Position numbers and translations under genes: made by a program. A stretch of 64,000 nt of DNA. Origin: Thioalkalivibrio versutus. Its GTDB lineage: Bacteria > Pseudomonadota > Gammaproteobacteria > Ectothiorhodospirales > Ectothiorhodospiraceae. Location: the NCBI RefSeq assembly GCF_001999325.1, contig NZ_MVAR01000005.1, positions 1 through 64,000 on the forward strand, read 5' to 3'. Positions 54,766 through 63,368 of this stretch are shown here, one piece after another. A model generated the notes under the pieces. That model was given only the letters and a program-made list of their open reading frames with translations. It ran no database searches and was not told where the DNA came from. How positions within the stretch are numbered: the first letter of the stretch is position 1; every line of letters begins with the position of its first letter.

Positions 54766-55674
54766 ATGGAGAAGTCCACGCTACTGCAGTCCTTTGCCCG
54801 CAACAACGCGGGCCAGATCGTTTCCATCCACGACGTTACCAAGGGCAAGGCCTGTGGCTGCAGCTGCCCCGAGTGCGGCGAGGTCGTCATCGCGCGGCAG
54901 GGTCAGGTACGGCAATGGCACTTCGCCCACAGCAGCGGCGCGGACTGCGGGGGCACAGGAGAGAGCGCACTGCATCAAGCGGCCAAGCAGATCCTCCTGC
55001 AAGAAAGATGGATCACCCTGCCCCCACTTGAGCGAGAACGAACGAGCTTGGAGTGTGAACCGAGCGACTCTGACGGCGCATGGATGCCGCCCGAGGGGGT
55101 TGCCCACCTTCATGACCCGAAGCCCGAAGTGACCCTTGCCTCCGGGCTGATCCGCGCGGACGTTGTCGCTGAGTACGCCGGCCAACCGATCCTGATCGAG
55201 GTCGCCGTCAGCCATTTCGCAGACCCGGAGAAAAGACAGCTCCTGGCCAACCTTGGACATCCCGCCATGGAAATCCACTTGGCAGGCGATCCGAATCTTG
55301 AATGGAGCTGGGAGCTGCTGCGCAAGCAAGTTCTGGAGGACCCTCTTAACCGGGTGTGGCTCTACCACCCAATCCTTGAACAAATGCGAGAGAACGCCCG
55401 CAAGCCGGCTGTTCCGGCGGAAACCTCAGACAGCAAGACGAAACCCGACCAGGAAAAATGGCGTTGGGATGGCGTGCCCATCGTAATCCGCACTTACCCT
55501 TGGGGTATCACGCTGTGGTCGGCCTTCGACAAAGATCTCAACGCACGGCTTAAGGAAACCGCCCGGAACCTTGGTGGTCGCTGGAAACCCCGATACACGA
55601 ATTGGTCGTTTCCGTCCGGCGTGAAGACACTACTCGAAGAAACCCTGCGCGAGGGGGGCGCTCAGCGCGAATAG
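54766..55674 (+). CDS. CoiA-like protein: zinc finger plus PD-(D/E)XK nuclease domain
   Basis: A 302-residue protein. The N-terminal treble-clef-like segment reads CGCSCPECGEVVIARQGQVRQWHFAH (about 30-55), matching the competence protein CoiA family. The nuclease-like core follows (SGLIRADVVAEYAGQPILIEVAVSHFAD, about 125-152: Asp ... Glu-x-Ala). The C-terminal ~60 residues (LWSAFDKDLNARLKETARNLGGRWKPRYTNWSFPS) resemble small DUF5710-like modules. The ATG at 54766 has GGAGG upstream. The third catalytic residue reads Ala rather than Lys, so activity is uncertain. A palindrome spans its stop (55665-55689). Confidence 0.72.
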   Translation: MEKSTLLQSFARNNAGQIVSIHDVTKGKACGCSCPECGEVVIARQGQVRQWHFAHSSGADCGGTGESALHQAAKQILLQERWITLPPLERERTSLECEPSDSDGAWMPPEGVAHLHDPKPEVTLASGLIRADVVAEYAGQPILIEVAVSHFADPEKRQLLANLGHPAMEIHLAGDPNLEWSWELLRKQVLEDPLNRVWLYHPILEQMRENARKPAVPAETSDSKTKPDQEKWRWDGVPIVIRTYPWGITLWSAFDKDLNARLKETARNLGGRWKPRYTNWSFPSGVKTLLEETLREGGAQRE

Positions 55675-55982
55675 GCGCCATATTCGCGCTGTACGTTCAA
55701 CCCGACGGCCGATGCGGCTCTACCGACAGTTGGTGCGCGGTCTAGGGCGAATCGCGGCTTTCGGTCAACCTAACGCAGGGTACGACCGTTGATCCCACGA
55801 ACCATATCTGGGAGCACCGCTGGCGCCGCCCACTCGCGCAAGCTCACGATTACGGTCCAGGGCGAGTAGAACCCGACTCAGCCCCGCTCTACATGCACGG
55901 TAATCATCTCCCTCCGGACCTCATCGACGCGTACTCGGCTCGACGAATGCCGCGAGGCCCGGGAAGGATTGAGACACGAAGC
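55675..55982. other. Intergenic region with decayed yjbQ/rlmM junction
   Basis: 308 bases with no intact gene. It contains a 9-bp perfect hairpin at the CoiA-like stop (55665-55673/55681-55689) and the middle junction copy (55808-55920). Nothing else was recognised. Confidence 0.7.
55808..55920 (+). repeat. Junction repeat, middle copy (decayed yjbQ 3' end fused to rlmM 3' end)
   Basis: Bases 55808-55869 repeat the last ~20 codons of yjbQ with a one-base insertion that breaks the frame; 55835-55875 is identical to 39093-39133. Directly after, the minus strand of 55879-55917 encodes REMITVHVERG-stop, a copy of the RlmM C-terminus (REEITVHVERS-stop at 57617). The copy preserves an ancestral convergent yjbQ-rlmM junction. 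Confidence 0.82.
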
Positions 55983-57392
55983 TCAGACCAGAATCAGCAG
56001 CGTCGCCAGCCCCAGGAATGACAGGAATCCGACCACGTCGGTGACGGTCGTCAGGATGACCGCTCCGGAAAGTGCGGGGTCCATGCCGAGGCGTTTCAAG
56101 GTCAGCGGTATGGTGATCCCGGCCACGTTGGCCACCGTCATGTTGATGATGATCGCCAGGGTGATGATGAGGCTGATCGCCAGGTCCTGGAACCACAAAT
56201 GGGCCACCAGGCCGACAACCAATGCCCAGATAATCCCGTTGGCCAGGCCGACCCACAGCTCCTTGTTCAAGAGCCACCAGCGATTCGTACCGGCGATTTG
56301 ACCCATGGCCAGGCCACGGATGACCACAGTCAGGGTCTGGCTCCCGGCAATACCCCCCATGCTGGCCACCACGGGCATGAGTACCGCCAGGGCGACGACC
56401 TGCGAGAGCACGGCCTCGAACTGGCCAATGACGTAGGCGGCCAGAAAGGCCGTTGCCAGATTGATGCCGAGCCAGATACCGCGACTGCGAATACTGAACC
56501 GGATCGGTGCGAACAGCTCGCCTTCTTCCTTGACCCCGGCCATCCCGAGCAGGGTCGCGTCCGCATCCTCGCGCACGATCTCCATGATGTGGCTCATGTT
56601 CAGCTGACCGACGAGGACGCCTTCGGCGTCTACCACGGGCGCAAACGGCAGTTCCCGGGCACGCAGGATGGTTGCCGCCTTGCGGATATCCATGGTGTCG
56701 AGCAGGCACGTCGGCATGTACATGAAATCGGCAACCGTCCTTTTTTGATGGTTGCGCACGAGGTCGACCAGACGTAGCGAGCCAACGAGGCGGGCATCCT
56801 TGTCCGTGACCAGCAATTCCTGCGACTCGCTGTCCAGCGAGTGACTAATGCGTACAAACCGTTGAACGGCCTCGAGTGTTACATCCGGTTTCACATTGGT
56901 GGTTTCGGGATCCATGTAACGCCCGACCGCATCGTCATCGTAGCCATGAAGCGTCGTGACATGGTGTCGCACTCCCGCGGCCAGCGTTTCGATCACGGAT
57001 TCTCGGATCGGATCGTCGATCGTGTCCAGGAGCTCCGCCACCGTTTCCGGTGGAAGATCCTGCGCCAGGGCCGTGACCTCCTCGACCGGCATGTCCGCCA
57101 TCAAATGCTCGCGGGCATCCACGCCGACTTCGGCCAATACCTCCCCGCGCTGGTCTTGAGGTATGCAGGACCAGATGCGTTCCCGCTCACGGAATGGAAA
57201 CGATTCCAGCAACAAGGCGATGGCCTGTTCATCCAGGCCTTGCAGGAAATCGCAGACAGCGGCTTGGGAGTCGGATTCGGCGAGCTGCGCCTGCAGGCCA
57301 AGCAACAACTCTTCGATCGTGGCGGAACCGTCACTGGCCGGAACCGAAGTCTCCCGTTGCGGATCAGGGGCGTCTTCGGTGGCGGGAGTCAT
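55983..57392 (-). CDS. mgtE: Magnesium transporter MgtE
   Basis: A 469-residue protein. The N-terminal MgtE superhelical domain (about 25-150) is followed by two CBS domains (about 155-275, with YMDPETTNVKPDVTLEAV and LLDTMDIRKAATILRARELPFAPVVD). Five transmembrane helices occupy about 305-469, including the selectivity-type segment PVVASMGGIAGSQTLTVVIRGLA. It imports Mg2+ with gating by cytosolic Mg2+. It stands between two junction repeats, so it may have arrived or moved with an insertion. AGAGG precedes the ATG. Confidence 0.95.
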   Translation of the reverse strand: MTPATEDAPDPQRETSVPASDGSATIEELLLGLQAQLAESDSQAAVCDFLQGLDEQAIALLLESFPFRERERIWSCIPQDQRGEVLAEVGVDAREHLMADMPVEEVTALAQDLPPETVAELLDTIDDPIRESVIETLAAGVRHHVTTLHGYDDDAVGRYMDPETTNVKPDVTLEAVQRFVRISHSLDSESQELLVTDKDARLVGSLRLVDLVRNHQKRTVADFMYMPTCLLDTMDIRKAATILRARELPFAPVVDAEGVLVGQLNMSHIMEIVREDADATLLGMAGVKEEGELFAPIRFSIRSRGIWLGINLATAFLAAYVIGQFEAVLSQVVALAVLMPVVASMGGIAGSQTLTVVIRGLAMGQIAGTNRWWLLNKELWVGLANGIIWALVVGLVAHLWFQDLAISLIITLAIIINMTVANVAGITIPLTLKRLGMDPALSGAVILTTVTDVVGFLSFLGLATLLILV

Positions 57393-57494
57393 TAGCAGGC
57401 CTCTTCAGTCCAGGTGCCGGGGTCCAACCGCAACCCTCTCCTGCGGTCCTGACATATGGTACATGGCCACCGCCCGGCCCGACGGGTGACCGCT

Positions 57495-57524
57495 AGGGTC
57501 GGACCACGGTAACCACCTGACTCC
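57495..57524 (+). repeat. GGGTCGGACCAC intergenic repeat, copy C
   Basis: AGGGTCGGACCAC, then GGTAACCA, then CCTGACTCC. It shares 13 + 9 bases with copy A and 19 bases with copy B. It lies between mgtE and rlmM. Confidence 0.65.
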
Positions 57525-57594
57525 ACGTATTTTTTGCCCACAAAAACCACCCAATGAGACGCTTATTCGTGCAATTTCGGACGCAAAACGGTCG

Positions 57595-57645
57595 CGTCAG
57601 GGCGAGTACATCCAATTCAGCTCCGCTCGACATGCACGGTGATCT
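57595..57645 (+). repeat. Junction repeat, right copy (yjbQ stop remnant + rlmM 3' end)
   Basis: CAGGGCGAGTA (57598-57608) equals the last bases of yjbQ; it is followed by the rlmM 3' end. Alignment with the middle copy continues through ACATGCACGG. It marks the right edge of the inserted DNA. Confidence 0.7.
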
Positions 57646-58693
57646 CCTCGCGGTCGTGATAGAGCTGGCGCGCCCGCATCCGGTGGGTGATTCGGGCATC
57701 CAGCAGGCGTTCCTCGATGTGGTCGAGGCAGTCGTATACGGTCTGCCAGCGCTGTTTCATCGGCAGCTTGAGATTGAAGATGGCCTCGCGGCACCAGCCG
57801 GCCTCCAGCCAGTCCGCCATGCGTGCGGCCACCCGCGAGGGCTTGTCCACGATGTCGCAGACCAGCCAGGTGACCGATTTCGGTGGCACCCAGGAGAAGG
57901 CGTCCTCGCGGTGGTGCTCCACCTGGGTGGTTGCCATCAACGTGGCATCCATCGGCCCGTTGTCTACTGCATGCACATACATACCGCGCCGCACCAACTG
58001 CCAGGTCCAGCCGCCCGGGGCTGCGCCCAGATCCACGGCCTGCATGCCCTGCGCCAGGCGCGCGTCCCAGGCATCCCGCGGGATGAAGGTGTGCCAGGCC
58101 TCCTCCAACTTCAGGGTCGACCGGCTGGGTGCCTCGCGCGGCGAGCGCAGGTGCAGGATCCCGCCCGGCCACTCGCTGCGCTCGCCGGGCCGGCTAAGGC
58201 CCAGTTGCACGCAGTCGCCGGAGTGCCAGAACACATGCAGGCGCAGCCCGCCTGCCTGCGCCCGCAGTACCCCGCGTTTGCGCAGGACGGAGGCCAGCGG
58301 GCGTTCCACGGCCTTGATCAACCGGCGCAGGCCCTTGCCCTCGTTGGTATCGGGCATCTCGTGCCAGATGGAATCCACCGGGCACCCGGCTGCAAACGCC
58401 TGTTCGATGATGGGCGTCAGCCGATCCGCGCGATCCAGGCCCTCGAGTGCGGGCAACGCCGGAAAGACCTGCCGCGCAAAGATCAATTCCGCGAACGGCA
58501 ATGCGCGCGCCAGCGCCTCCACCGTGCAACCGGCCGGCTCGAAATGGACGTACCCGCTGCCTGGCTGCACCCGCGCAAAGCCACCCAGCCCCGCGCGCGC
58601 TGCCCGGTCGGTCAGCTCGGCCGTCAGGTCCGCCTCGAAGCCCGCGCGACAATACAGCAGCAGGCCGGAAAAGCCTGATCCGCTCGCTTCCAT
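57617..58693 (-). CDS. rlmM: 23S rRNA C2498 2'-O-methyltransferase RlmM
   Basis: A 358-residue enzyme. The N-terminal THUMP-like/RRM domains precede a Rossmann methyltransferase. The SAM motif reads AVDLGAAPGGWTWQL (about 218), and the K-D-K catalytic set is visible in LKLEEAWHTF, VCDIVDKPSR and FNLKLPMKQRW. It methylates C2498 in the peptidyl transferase region. The ATG at 58693 (MEASGSG) is used; an upstream ATG at 58714 lies inside the soxB terminator area. It is convergent with yjbQ in the inferred ancestral order. Confidence 0.95.
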   Translation of the reverse strand: MEASGSGFSGLLLYCRAGFEADLTAELTDRAARAGLGGFARVQPGSGYVHFEPAGCTVEALARALPFAELIFARQVFPALPALEGLDRADRLTPIIEQAFAAGCPVDSIWHEMPDTNEGKGLRRLIKAVERPLASVLRKRGVLRAQAGGLRLHVFWHSGDCVQLGLSRPGERSEWPGGILHLRSPREAPSRSTLKLEEAWHTFIPRDAWDARLAQGMQAVDLGAAPGGWTWQLVRRGMYVHAVDNGPMDATLMATTQVEHHREDAFSWVPPKSVTWLVCDIVDKPSRVAARMADWLEAGWCREAIFNLKLPMKQRWQTVYDCLDHIEERLLDARITHRMRARQLYHDREEITVHVERS

Positions 58694-58716
58694 CCCAGAA
58701 CCCCTCTCCCACACAC

Positions 58717-58751
58717 AAAAAACCGCCGTACACCCGAATGGTGCACGGCGG
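58717..58751 (-). terminator. Intrinsic terminator of soxB
   Basis: On the minus strand a 12-bp stem (58740-58751 with 58723-58734, one G-U pair) and a 5-base loop are followed by T6 (58717-58722). It lies 47 bases after the soxB stop. Confidence 0.92.
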
Positions 58752-58797
58752 CTGCGAGACTACCCGGACCGCTTGCGCGGGCCAAGCCAAACGCCGA

Positions 58798-60531
58798 TCA
58801 GCGATCCAGGCCAGGATCACCCGCCACGTTCTTCAGCTTCGGCAGATAGGGCTTGCCGGGGCTGATGGTTTCGCGATCACGCAGATACCCGGCGACCACC
58901 TCCCAGACCGGATCGGTATCCAGCGGCTCGTGGACATTGGCCCAGCCGGCCACCACGTAGTTCTTGTCCGGGTCCAGCGGCTCACCGTTGATGTGCATGT
59001 CGCTGATACGGCTACCCATCGATTCGTGCGGATCGATGGTGTATTCGATGCCGGAGGTTCGCACCATGTCCCCGCCGCGGTGATGGTAGGGATTGGCATT
59101 GAAGATCGAGTTGGCCACGTCCTCCAGGGCATTCTTGAGCTGCGCACCGGTCATCTCGTTGCGCTGCGTCTCCGAATAGGTGGTCGCGGTCTGCGTCATC
59201 AACTCCTCGAAGGTGATGGGCGAACCCGGCAGGACGCTAATGCCCCAGCGGAAGCCGGGCGACAGGGCCACCTCGGCATCCATTTCCTTGATCATCGCAT
59301 CCATGATGACCTCGTCGAAGGTACCGTTGAAGTTGCCGCGGCGGTAAAGAACACCGTCGGTTACGGCCAGTTCTTCATTCAGTTTGTCCTCATAGGGCTC
59401 GCGCACCGAGCGGATGTGCTCCTCCATCTCGGCATCCGCCTCGATCAGGTTGGAGAACACCGGCAGCAGCGTGAACTTGTAGTCGCGGATGCCGCTGTCG
59501 GTCACGTCGAGATCCATCACGCCAAGGAACTTGCCATTGGAACCGGCATTGGTGACCAGCGTGGTCTCGCCGCCGACATTCTCGATCTCCATCGCGCCCG
59601 GCACCGCGTCATGCGTGTGCCCGCCCATGATGATGTCCACATCGCGCAGGCGACGGGCCATCTCCATGTCGGTGACCATCCCGTTGTGCGACAGGATCGC
59701 CACCACCTTGGCGCCCTTCTCGCGGCACTCGTCGATCATGCGCTGCATGTTCTCGTCGCGGATGCCGAAGCTCCAGTCCGGGAACATGTAGTCGGGGTTG
59801 GCCACGGATGTATAGGGAAACGCCTGGCCGATCACGGCGACCGGCACGCCATTCATCTCGCGGATGGTATAGGGCTCGAACACCGGGTCGCCCCAGTCGC
59901 GATCCTCGATGTTCTGCGCCAGGAACTCGATGTTGTTGGGTTTGAAGTCGTTTTCGATGATCTCCATCACCCGCTCGTCGCCGAAGGTGAACTCCCAGTG
60001 GCCGACCATGATGTCCACGCCCAGTAGTTTCTGCGCATCGACCATGTCCTGCCCGTTCGTCCACAGCGATGTCGCGGAGCCCTGCCAGGTGTCGCCACCA
60101 TCCAGCAGCAGGGAATTCGGGCGCTCCGCGCGCAGCTTCTGGATCAGCGTGGACAGATGGGAGAACCCACCCAGACGACCGTATTTCTCGGCCGCATACT
60201 TGAAGTCCATATGGGTGACAGCATGCGCCAGCGGCGTGCCCGGCTGGATATCAAAATATTCGAGCATGTCCTTGCCGGCCAGCACCGGCGGCTTGCCCTG
60301 CATGTCGCCCACGCCGATGTTCACGTCCGGCTCGCGGAAGTGCACCGGCTTCAGCTGCGCGTGGCAGTCGGTGTAGTGCAACAGCGACACGTTGCCGAAT
60401 TTCGGCAGGTCGTACATGTTCGCATCGGCCGGCTTCCAGGACCCCTTCTCGCCAGCCCAGGCATTCATCGAGAAGCCGGCGGCACTGGCCGCGACCATGG
60501 CTTCGAGAAACTCTCTGCGCGTAAGACTCAT
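58798..60531 (-). CDS. soxB: Thiosulfohydrolase SoxB
   Basis: A 577-residue periplasmic enzyme. The Tat signal is at the N-terminus (LTRREFLEAMVAASAAGF, twin Arg at 5-6). The 5'-nucleotidase/metallophosphatase fold shows dimanganese ligands in HYTDCHAQLKP, DGGDTWQG, VGHWEFTFG, LSHNGM and MGGHTHD. It hydrolyses the sulfonate from SoxYZ-bound thiosulfate in the Sox pathway. It stands alone, away from soxXA/YZ, as in many Chromatiales. AAGGAG lies seven bases before the ATG. Confidence 0.97.
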   Translation of the reverse strand: MSLTRREFLEAMVAASAAGFSMNAWAGEKGSWKPADANMYDLPKFGNVSLLHYTDCHAQLKPVHFREPDVNIGVGDMQGKPPVLAGKDMLEYFDIQPGTPLAHAVTHMDFKYAAEKYGRLGGFSHLSTLIQKLRAERPNSLLLDGGDTWQGSATSLWTNGQDMVDAQKLLGVDIMVGHWEFTFGDERVMEIIENDFKPNNIEFLAQNIEDRDWGDPVFEPYTIREMNGVPVAVIGQAFPYTSVANPDYMFPDWSFGIRDENMQRMIDECREKGAKVVAILSHNGMVTDMEMARRLRDVDIIMGGHTHDAVPGAMEIENVGGETTLVTNAGSNGKFLGVMDLDVTDSGIRDYKFTLLPVFSNLIEADAEMEEHIRSVREPYEDKLNEELAVTDGVLYRRGNFNGTFDEVIMDAMIKEMDAEVALSPGFRWGISVLPGSPITFEELMTQTATTYSETQRNEMTGAQLKNALEDVANSIFNANPYHHRGGDMVRTSGIEYTIDPHESMGSRISDMHINGEPLDPDKNYVVAGWANVHEPLDTDPVWEVVAGYLRDRETISPGKPYLPKLKNVAGDPGLDR

Positions 60532-60763
60532 ATGGATCTCCTTGGTGGCTTGGTTTTATCCGGGACGCCAATCGCACCCCTTACCAAGCTCCCGACGCAC
60601 GGCCACCGCGAATGTTCCCCGGACCGGGCGGGGGAATGCGCACAACAAAAGCGTATTTTCGCGCTGTTTGATGGAGATCGGGAGGAAAACACGCCATTTC
60701 CTGAGTGTTGGCGAATTTCCATCTTTTTGCCAGGCCCGTCACATTTCGCACCGGTGCAGACAC
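60532..60763. other. Leader region of soxB
   Basis: 232 bases upstream of soxB. Apart from the AAGGAG ribosome-binding site, no promoter box is convincing. The remainder up to 60987 holds the sRNA, its terminator and FNR box. Confidence 0.5.
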
Positions 60764-60793
60764 AAAAAAGCCTGCTATCCGGAGATAGCAGGC
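60764..60793 (-). terminator. Intrinsic terminator of the predicted sRNA (and read-through from fba)
   Basis: A perfect 10-bp stem (60770-60779/60784-60793) with a 4-base loop is followed on the minus strand by T6 (60764-60769). It is 195 bases downstream of the fba stop. Confidence 0.93.
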
Positions 60794-60884
60794 CAAGACG
60801 CGACATACACCGTCGGAAGCAATCGGCCCGCAGCGCACGCTGGGGGATCGTGCATCCCTTGCTGGGCCGAGGATCGGATCCGAC
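60764..60884 (-). ncRNA. Predicted FNR/Anr-activated small RNA (about 121 nt)
   Basis: The transcript is predicted to start near 60884 (GTCGGA) from the FNR-dependent promoter just upstream and to end at the terminator at 60764. The 5' GTCGGA pairs with TCCGAC at 60812-60817, and an inner CGGCCCAGC/GCTG-CGGGCCG stem (60822-60833 with 60861-60870) gives a compact structure. No ORF is evident. Size and layout resemble E. coli FnrS (122 nt) but the sequence is different. It is inferred from sequence features only. Confidence 0.5.
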
Positions 60885-60890
60885 GATCTC

Positions 60891-60932
60891 AGGCTAGTCA
60901 GCCTTCCGACGGTCTTTCTTGATCCAGATCAA
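60891..60932 (-). promoter_or_regulatory. FNR/Anr box with -10 element (class II promoter)
   Basis: TTGATCCAGATCAA at 60919-60932 (minus strand TTGATCTGGATCAA) is a perfect TTGAT-N4-ATCAA box. A -10 TAGCCT (60891-60896, minus) lies 22 bases downstream, which is the exact class II spacing (box centred at -41.5). Confidence 0.66.
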
Positions 60933-60987
60933 TATATACGCCGATCCGTTTGCCGCGCTTGCGAACCGCGGTTGGCAGGCGGCGACC

Positions 60988-61992
60988 TCAGGCCCCGTAC
61001 TTTCCCTGGGCCGCCAGCCCGTTGTCCCGGGCGCGCTCGAACACCGTCTGCTGGGCCTTCTCGAAATTGGCGGCGGGATCCTTGCCCCAAAGCTCCATCG
61101 CGGCCTGCTGCATGCCACGGCCATAGGAGAAGGACAGCGGCCACGGTGTCCCACCGATCTGGTTCATGGCGTCCAGGTGGTTGGTGGCATCGGCGTCGCT
61201 CTGCCCCCCCGAGAGGAACACCACCCCCGGCAGGATGGCAGGCACGGCGGATTCCAGGCAGCGCAGGGTCGCATGGGCGACGTCCTCGACACTGGCCTGC
61301 TCGGGGCAGTCCTTGCCCGGCAGCACCATGCTGGCCTTGAGGATGGTGCCCTCGAGCAGCACGTGATGCTCGTACAGCGCCCGGAACACGGCGCGCTGGG
61401 TCGCCTCGGTCACGCCGTAACAGGTCTCGATGTCATGGTCGCCATCCATCAGGACCTCCGGCTCCACGATCGGCACGATCCCGTGCTCCTGGCACAGTGC
61501 GGCATACCGTGCCAGGGCATGCGCATTCGACTCGATGCAGGTATCCGTGGGCATGGTCTCGCCAATGGTGATGACCGCGCGCCATTTGGCGAACCGGGCC
61601 CCCATCCGCGCGTACTCCTCGAGCCGCTCGCGCAGCCCGTCCAGACCCTCGGTCACCTTCTCCCCGGGGAAGCCGGCCAGATCCTTCGCGCCGGTATCGA
61701 CCTTGATGCCGGGCAGGATGCCGGCCTCGTTCATCACGTCCACGAACGGCTTGCCGTCACGGGTGGACTGGCGAAGCGTCTCGTCATACAGGATCGCGCC
61801 CGAGATGTACTCCTTCAGCTTCGGCGTCGTCAGCAACAGCTCGCGGTACGTGCGGCGGTTCTCCTCGGTATTCTCGACACCGACCGCGCCCAGGCGCTTG
61901 GCAATCGTCCCGGTGGATTCATCAATGGCGATGATGCCCTTGCCGGGGGCCACCATCGCTTCGGCCGTCTCTACCAACTGATCGATCTTCAT
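60988..61992 (-). CDS. fba: Class I fructose-bisphosphate aldolase
   Basis: A 334-residue enzyme of the eukaryotic-like class I aldolase family. GKGIIAIDESTGTIAKRL lies at about 18-35. The Schiff-base Lys is in LLEGTILKASMVLPGKD (about 222), and SGGQSDADATNHLDAMN follows. It interconverts fructose 1,6-bisphosphate with dihydroxyacetone phosphate and glyceraldehyde 3-phosphate in glycolysis/Calvin-cycle regeneration. The start at 61992 (MKIDQLVE) has AAGGAG upstream; the 66-residue upstream frame overlaps another gene. It ends 195 bases before the sRNA terminator. Confidence 0.94.
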   Translation of the reverse strand: MKIDQLVETAEAMVAPGKGIIAIDESTGTIAKRLGAVGVENTEENRRTYRELLLTTPKLKEYISGAILYDETLRQSTRDGKPFVDVMNEAGILPGIKVDTGAKDLAGFPGEKVTEGLDGLRERLEEYARMGARFAKWRAVITIGETMPTDTCIESNAHALARYAALCQEHGIVPIVEPEVLMDGDHDIETCYGVTEATQRAVFRALYEHHVLLEGTILKASMVLPGKDCPEQASVEDVAHATLRCLESAVPAILPGVVFLSGGQSDADATNHLDAMNQIGGTPWPLSFSYGRGMQQAAMELWGKDPAANFEKAQQTVFERARDNGLAAQGKYGA

Positions 61993-62131
61993 GCCTGCTC
62001 CTTGGGTTTCTGCGTGGAACTGCCTTCGAAGAGTAGTCACCCTCCGCGGGTTCTTCCAACCCGACAGGGAAAACCCCACCACAGTTTCCGGAACAGCACG
62101 AAAGGCCGTGTGCACGGCGCACGAAAACCGC

Positions 62132-63319
62132 TCAGGCGTACTCGCCCGCGGCGTGTCCGGAGGCCCAAGCCCACTGGAAGTTGTGGCCACCCAGGTGCCC
62201 GGTTACATCCACCACCTCGCCAATGAAGTAAAGGCCCGGGATCGTCCGGCACTCCATCGTCTTGGATGACAGCGCAGCGGTATCCACCCCGCCCAGGGTG
62301 ACCTCCGCCGTACGATAACCCTCGGTCCCTGCGGGCCACACCGTCCATGGCTGACAAGCGGCCACTACCTGCTCGATATCCGCGTTGCTCAAGTGCTCCA
62401 GCGCCCGGTTCTCCACCCACAACTCGCACCAGCGCTGCGCAACCCGGCGCGTCAGCTGCTCGCCCAGCACACTCTTGAGCTCCAGCTTCGGACGCTGCTC
62501 GCGCAGTTCGCGCAGATGCGCCGCCAGATCGATGCCCGGGAACAGGTCGATCGCCACCGCCTGCCCCTCCTCCCAATAGGACGACGCCTGCAACACCGCC
62601 GGCCCGCTCAATCCCCGATGCGTGAACAGCAGATTTTCGCGAAACCCCATGCCCCCGGCCGTCGTCACCGTATCCAGCGCCACACCCGAAAGCCCCTCCA
62701 GCTCCTCCAGGGGCCGCCCGCTCAGGGTGAACGGCACCAGGGCCGGACGGGTTGGCTGCACCGGCAGCCCCAGCGAACGCGCGAGGTCCAGCCCAAAGCC
62801 GGTGGCCCCCATGCGCGGGATGGAATAGCCGCCCGTGGCAATCACCAGCGACTCGCAGACAATGGTCTCCGCACCGGCCTGCAGGCGGTGCGGCGAGCCC
62901 GTTTCCACATCCGTCACCGGCGTGTCCGTGCGCACCGTGACACCGGCCGCCGCGCACTCGTCCAGCAGCATCCGCACGATATCCTTCGACGAATGGTCGC
63001 AGAACAGCTGGCCCAGCTTCTTCTCGTGGTAGGGAATGCCGTGCTTTTCCACCAGGGCGATGAAGTCCCACTGGCTGTAGCGGCTGAGCGCGGACTTCAC
63101 GAAATGCGGGTTCGCGGAGATGAAATTCTCCGGCTCGCAGTACATGTTGGTGAAGTTGCAGCGGCCGCCACCCGACATCAGGATCTTCTTCCCGACCCGG
63201 TTGGCGTGGTCCAGAACCAGCACCCGGCGCCCGCGGTCGCCCGCCGTCAGGGCACACATCAGCCCGGCCGCCCCGCCCCCGATCACGACCACATCGAAAT
63301 GCTTCGCCGCCTCACTCAT
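62132..63319 (-). CDS. HI0933/YhiN-family NAD(P)/FAD-dependent oxidoreductase
   Basis: A 395-residue flavoprotein. The FAD-binding GxGxxG motif reads VVVIGGGAAGLMCALTAGDRG (about 10-30). The family signature KKILMSGGGRCNFTN is at about 44-58. The C-terminal FAD motif reads GLYFIGEVVDVTGHLGGHNFQWAWASG. The family is widely annotated as aminoacetone oxidase or BaiN-like flavoprotein, but the reaction in this organism is unknown. It ends 140 bases upstream of fba and its frame is independent of it. Confidence 0.92.
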   Translation of the reverse strand: MSEAAKHFDVVVIGGGAAGLMCALTAGDRGRRVLVLDHANRVGKKILMSGGGRCNFTNMYCEPENFISANPHFVKSALSRYSQWDFIALVEKHGIPYHEKKLGQLFCDHSSKDIVRMLLDECAAAGVTVRTDTPVTDVETGSPHRLQAGAETIVCESLVIATGGYSIPRMGATGFGLDLARSLGLPVQPTRPALVPFTLSGRPLEELEGLSGVALDTVTTAGGMGFRENLLFTHRGLSGPAVLQASSYWEEGQAVAIDLFPGIDLAAHLRELREQRPKLELKSVLGEQLTRRVAQRWCELWVENRALEHLSNADIEQVVAACQPWTVWPAGTEGYRTAEVTLGGVDTAALSSKTMECRTIPGLYFIGEVVDVTGHLGGHNFQWAWASGHAAGEYA

Positions 63320-63368
63320 GGCGCGCGTTGCGGCTCGAACCGGGAGTCGGGCGTCGTCCCTGGCACAA

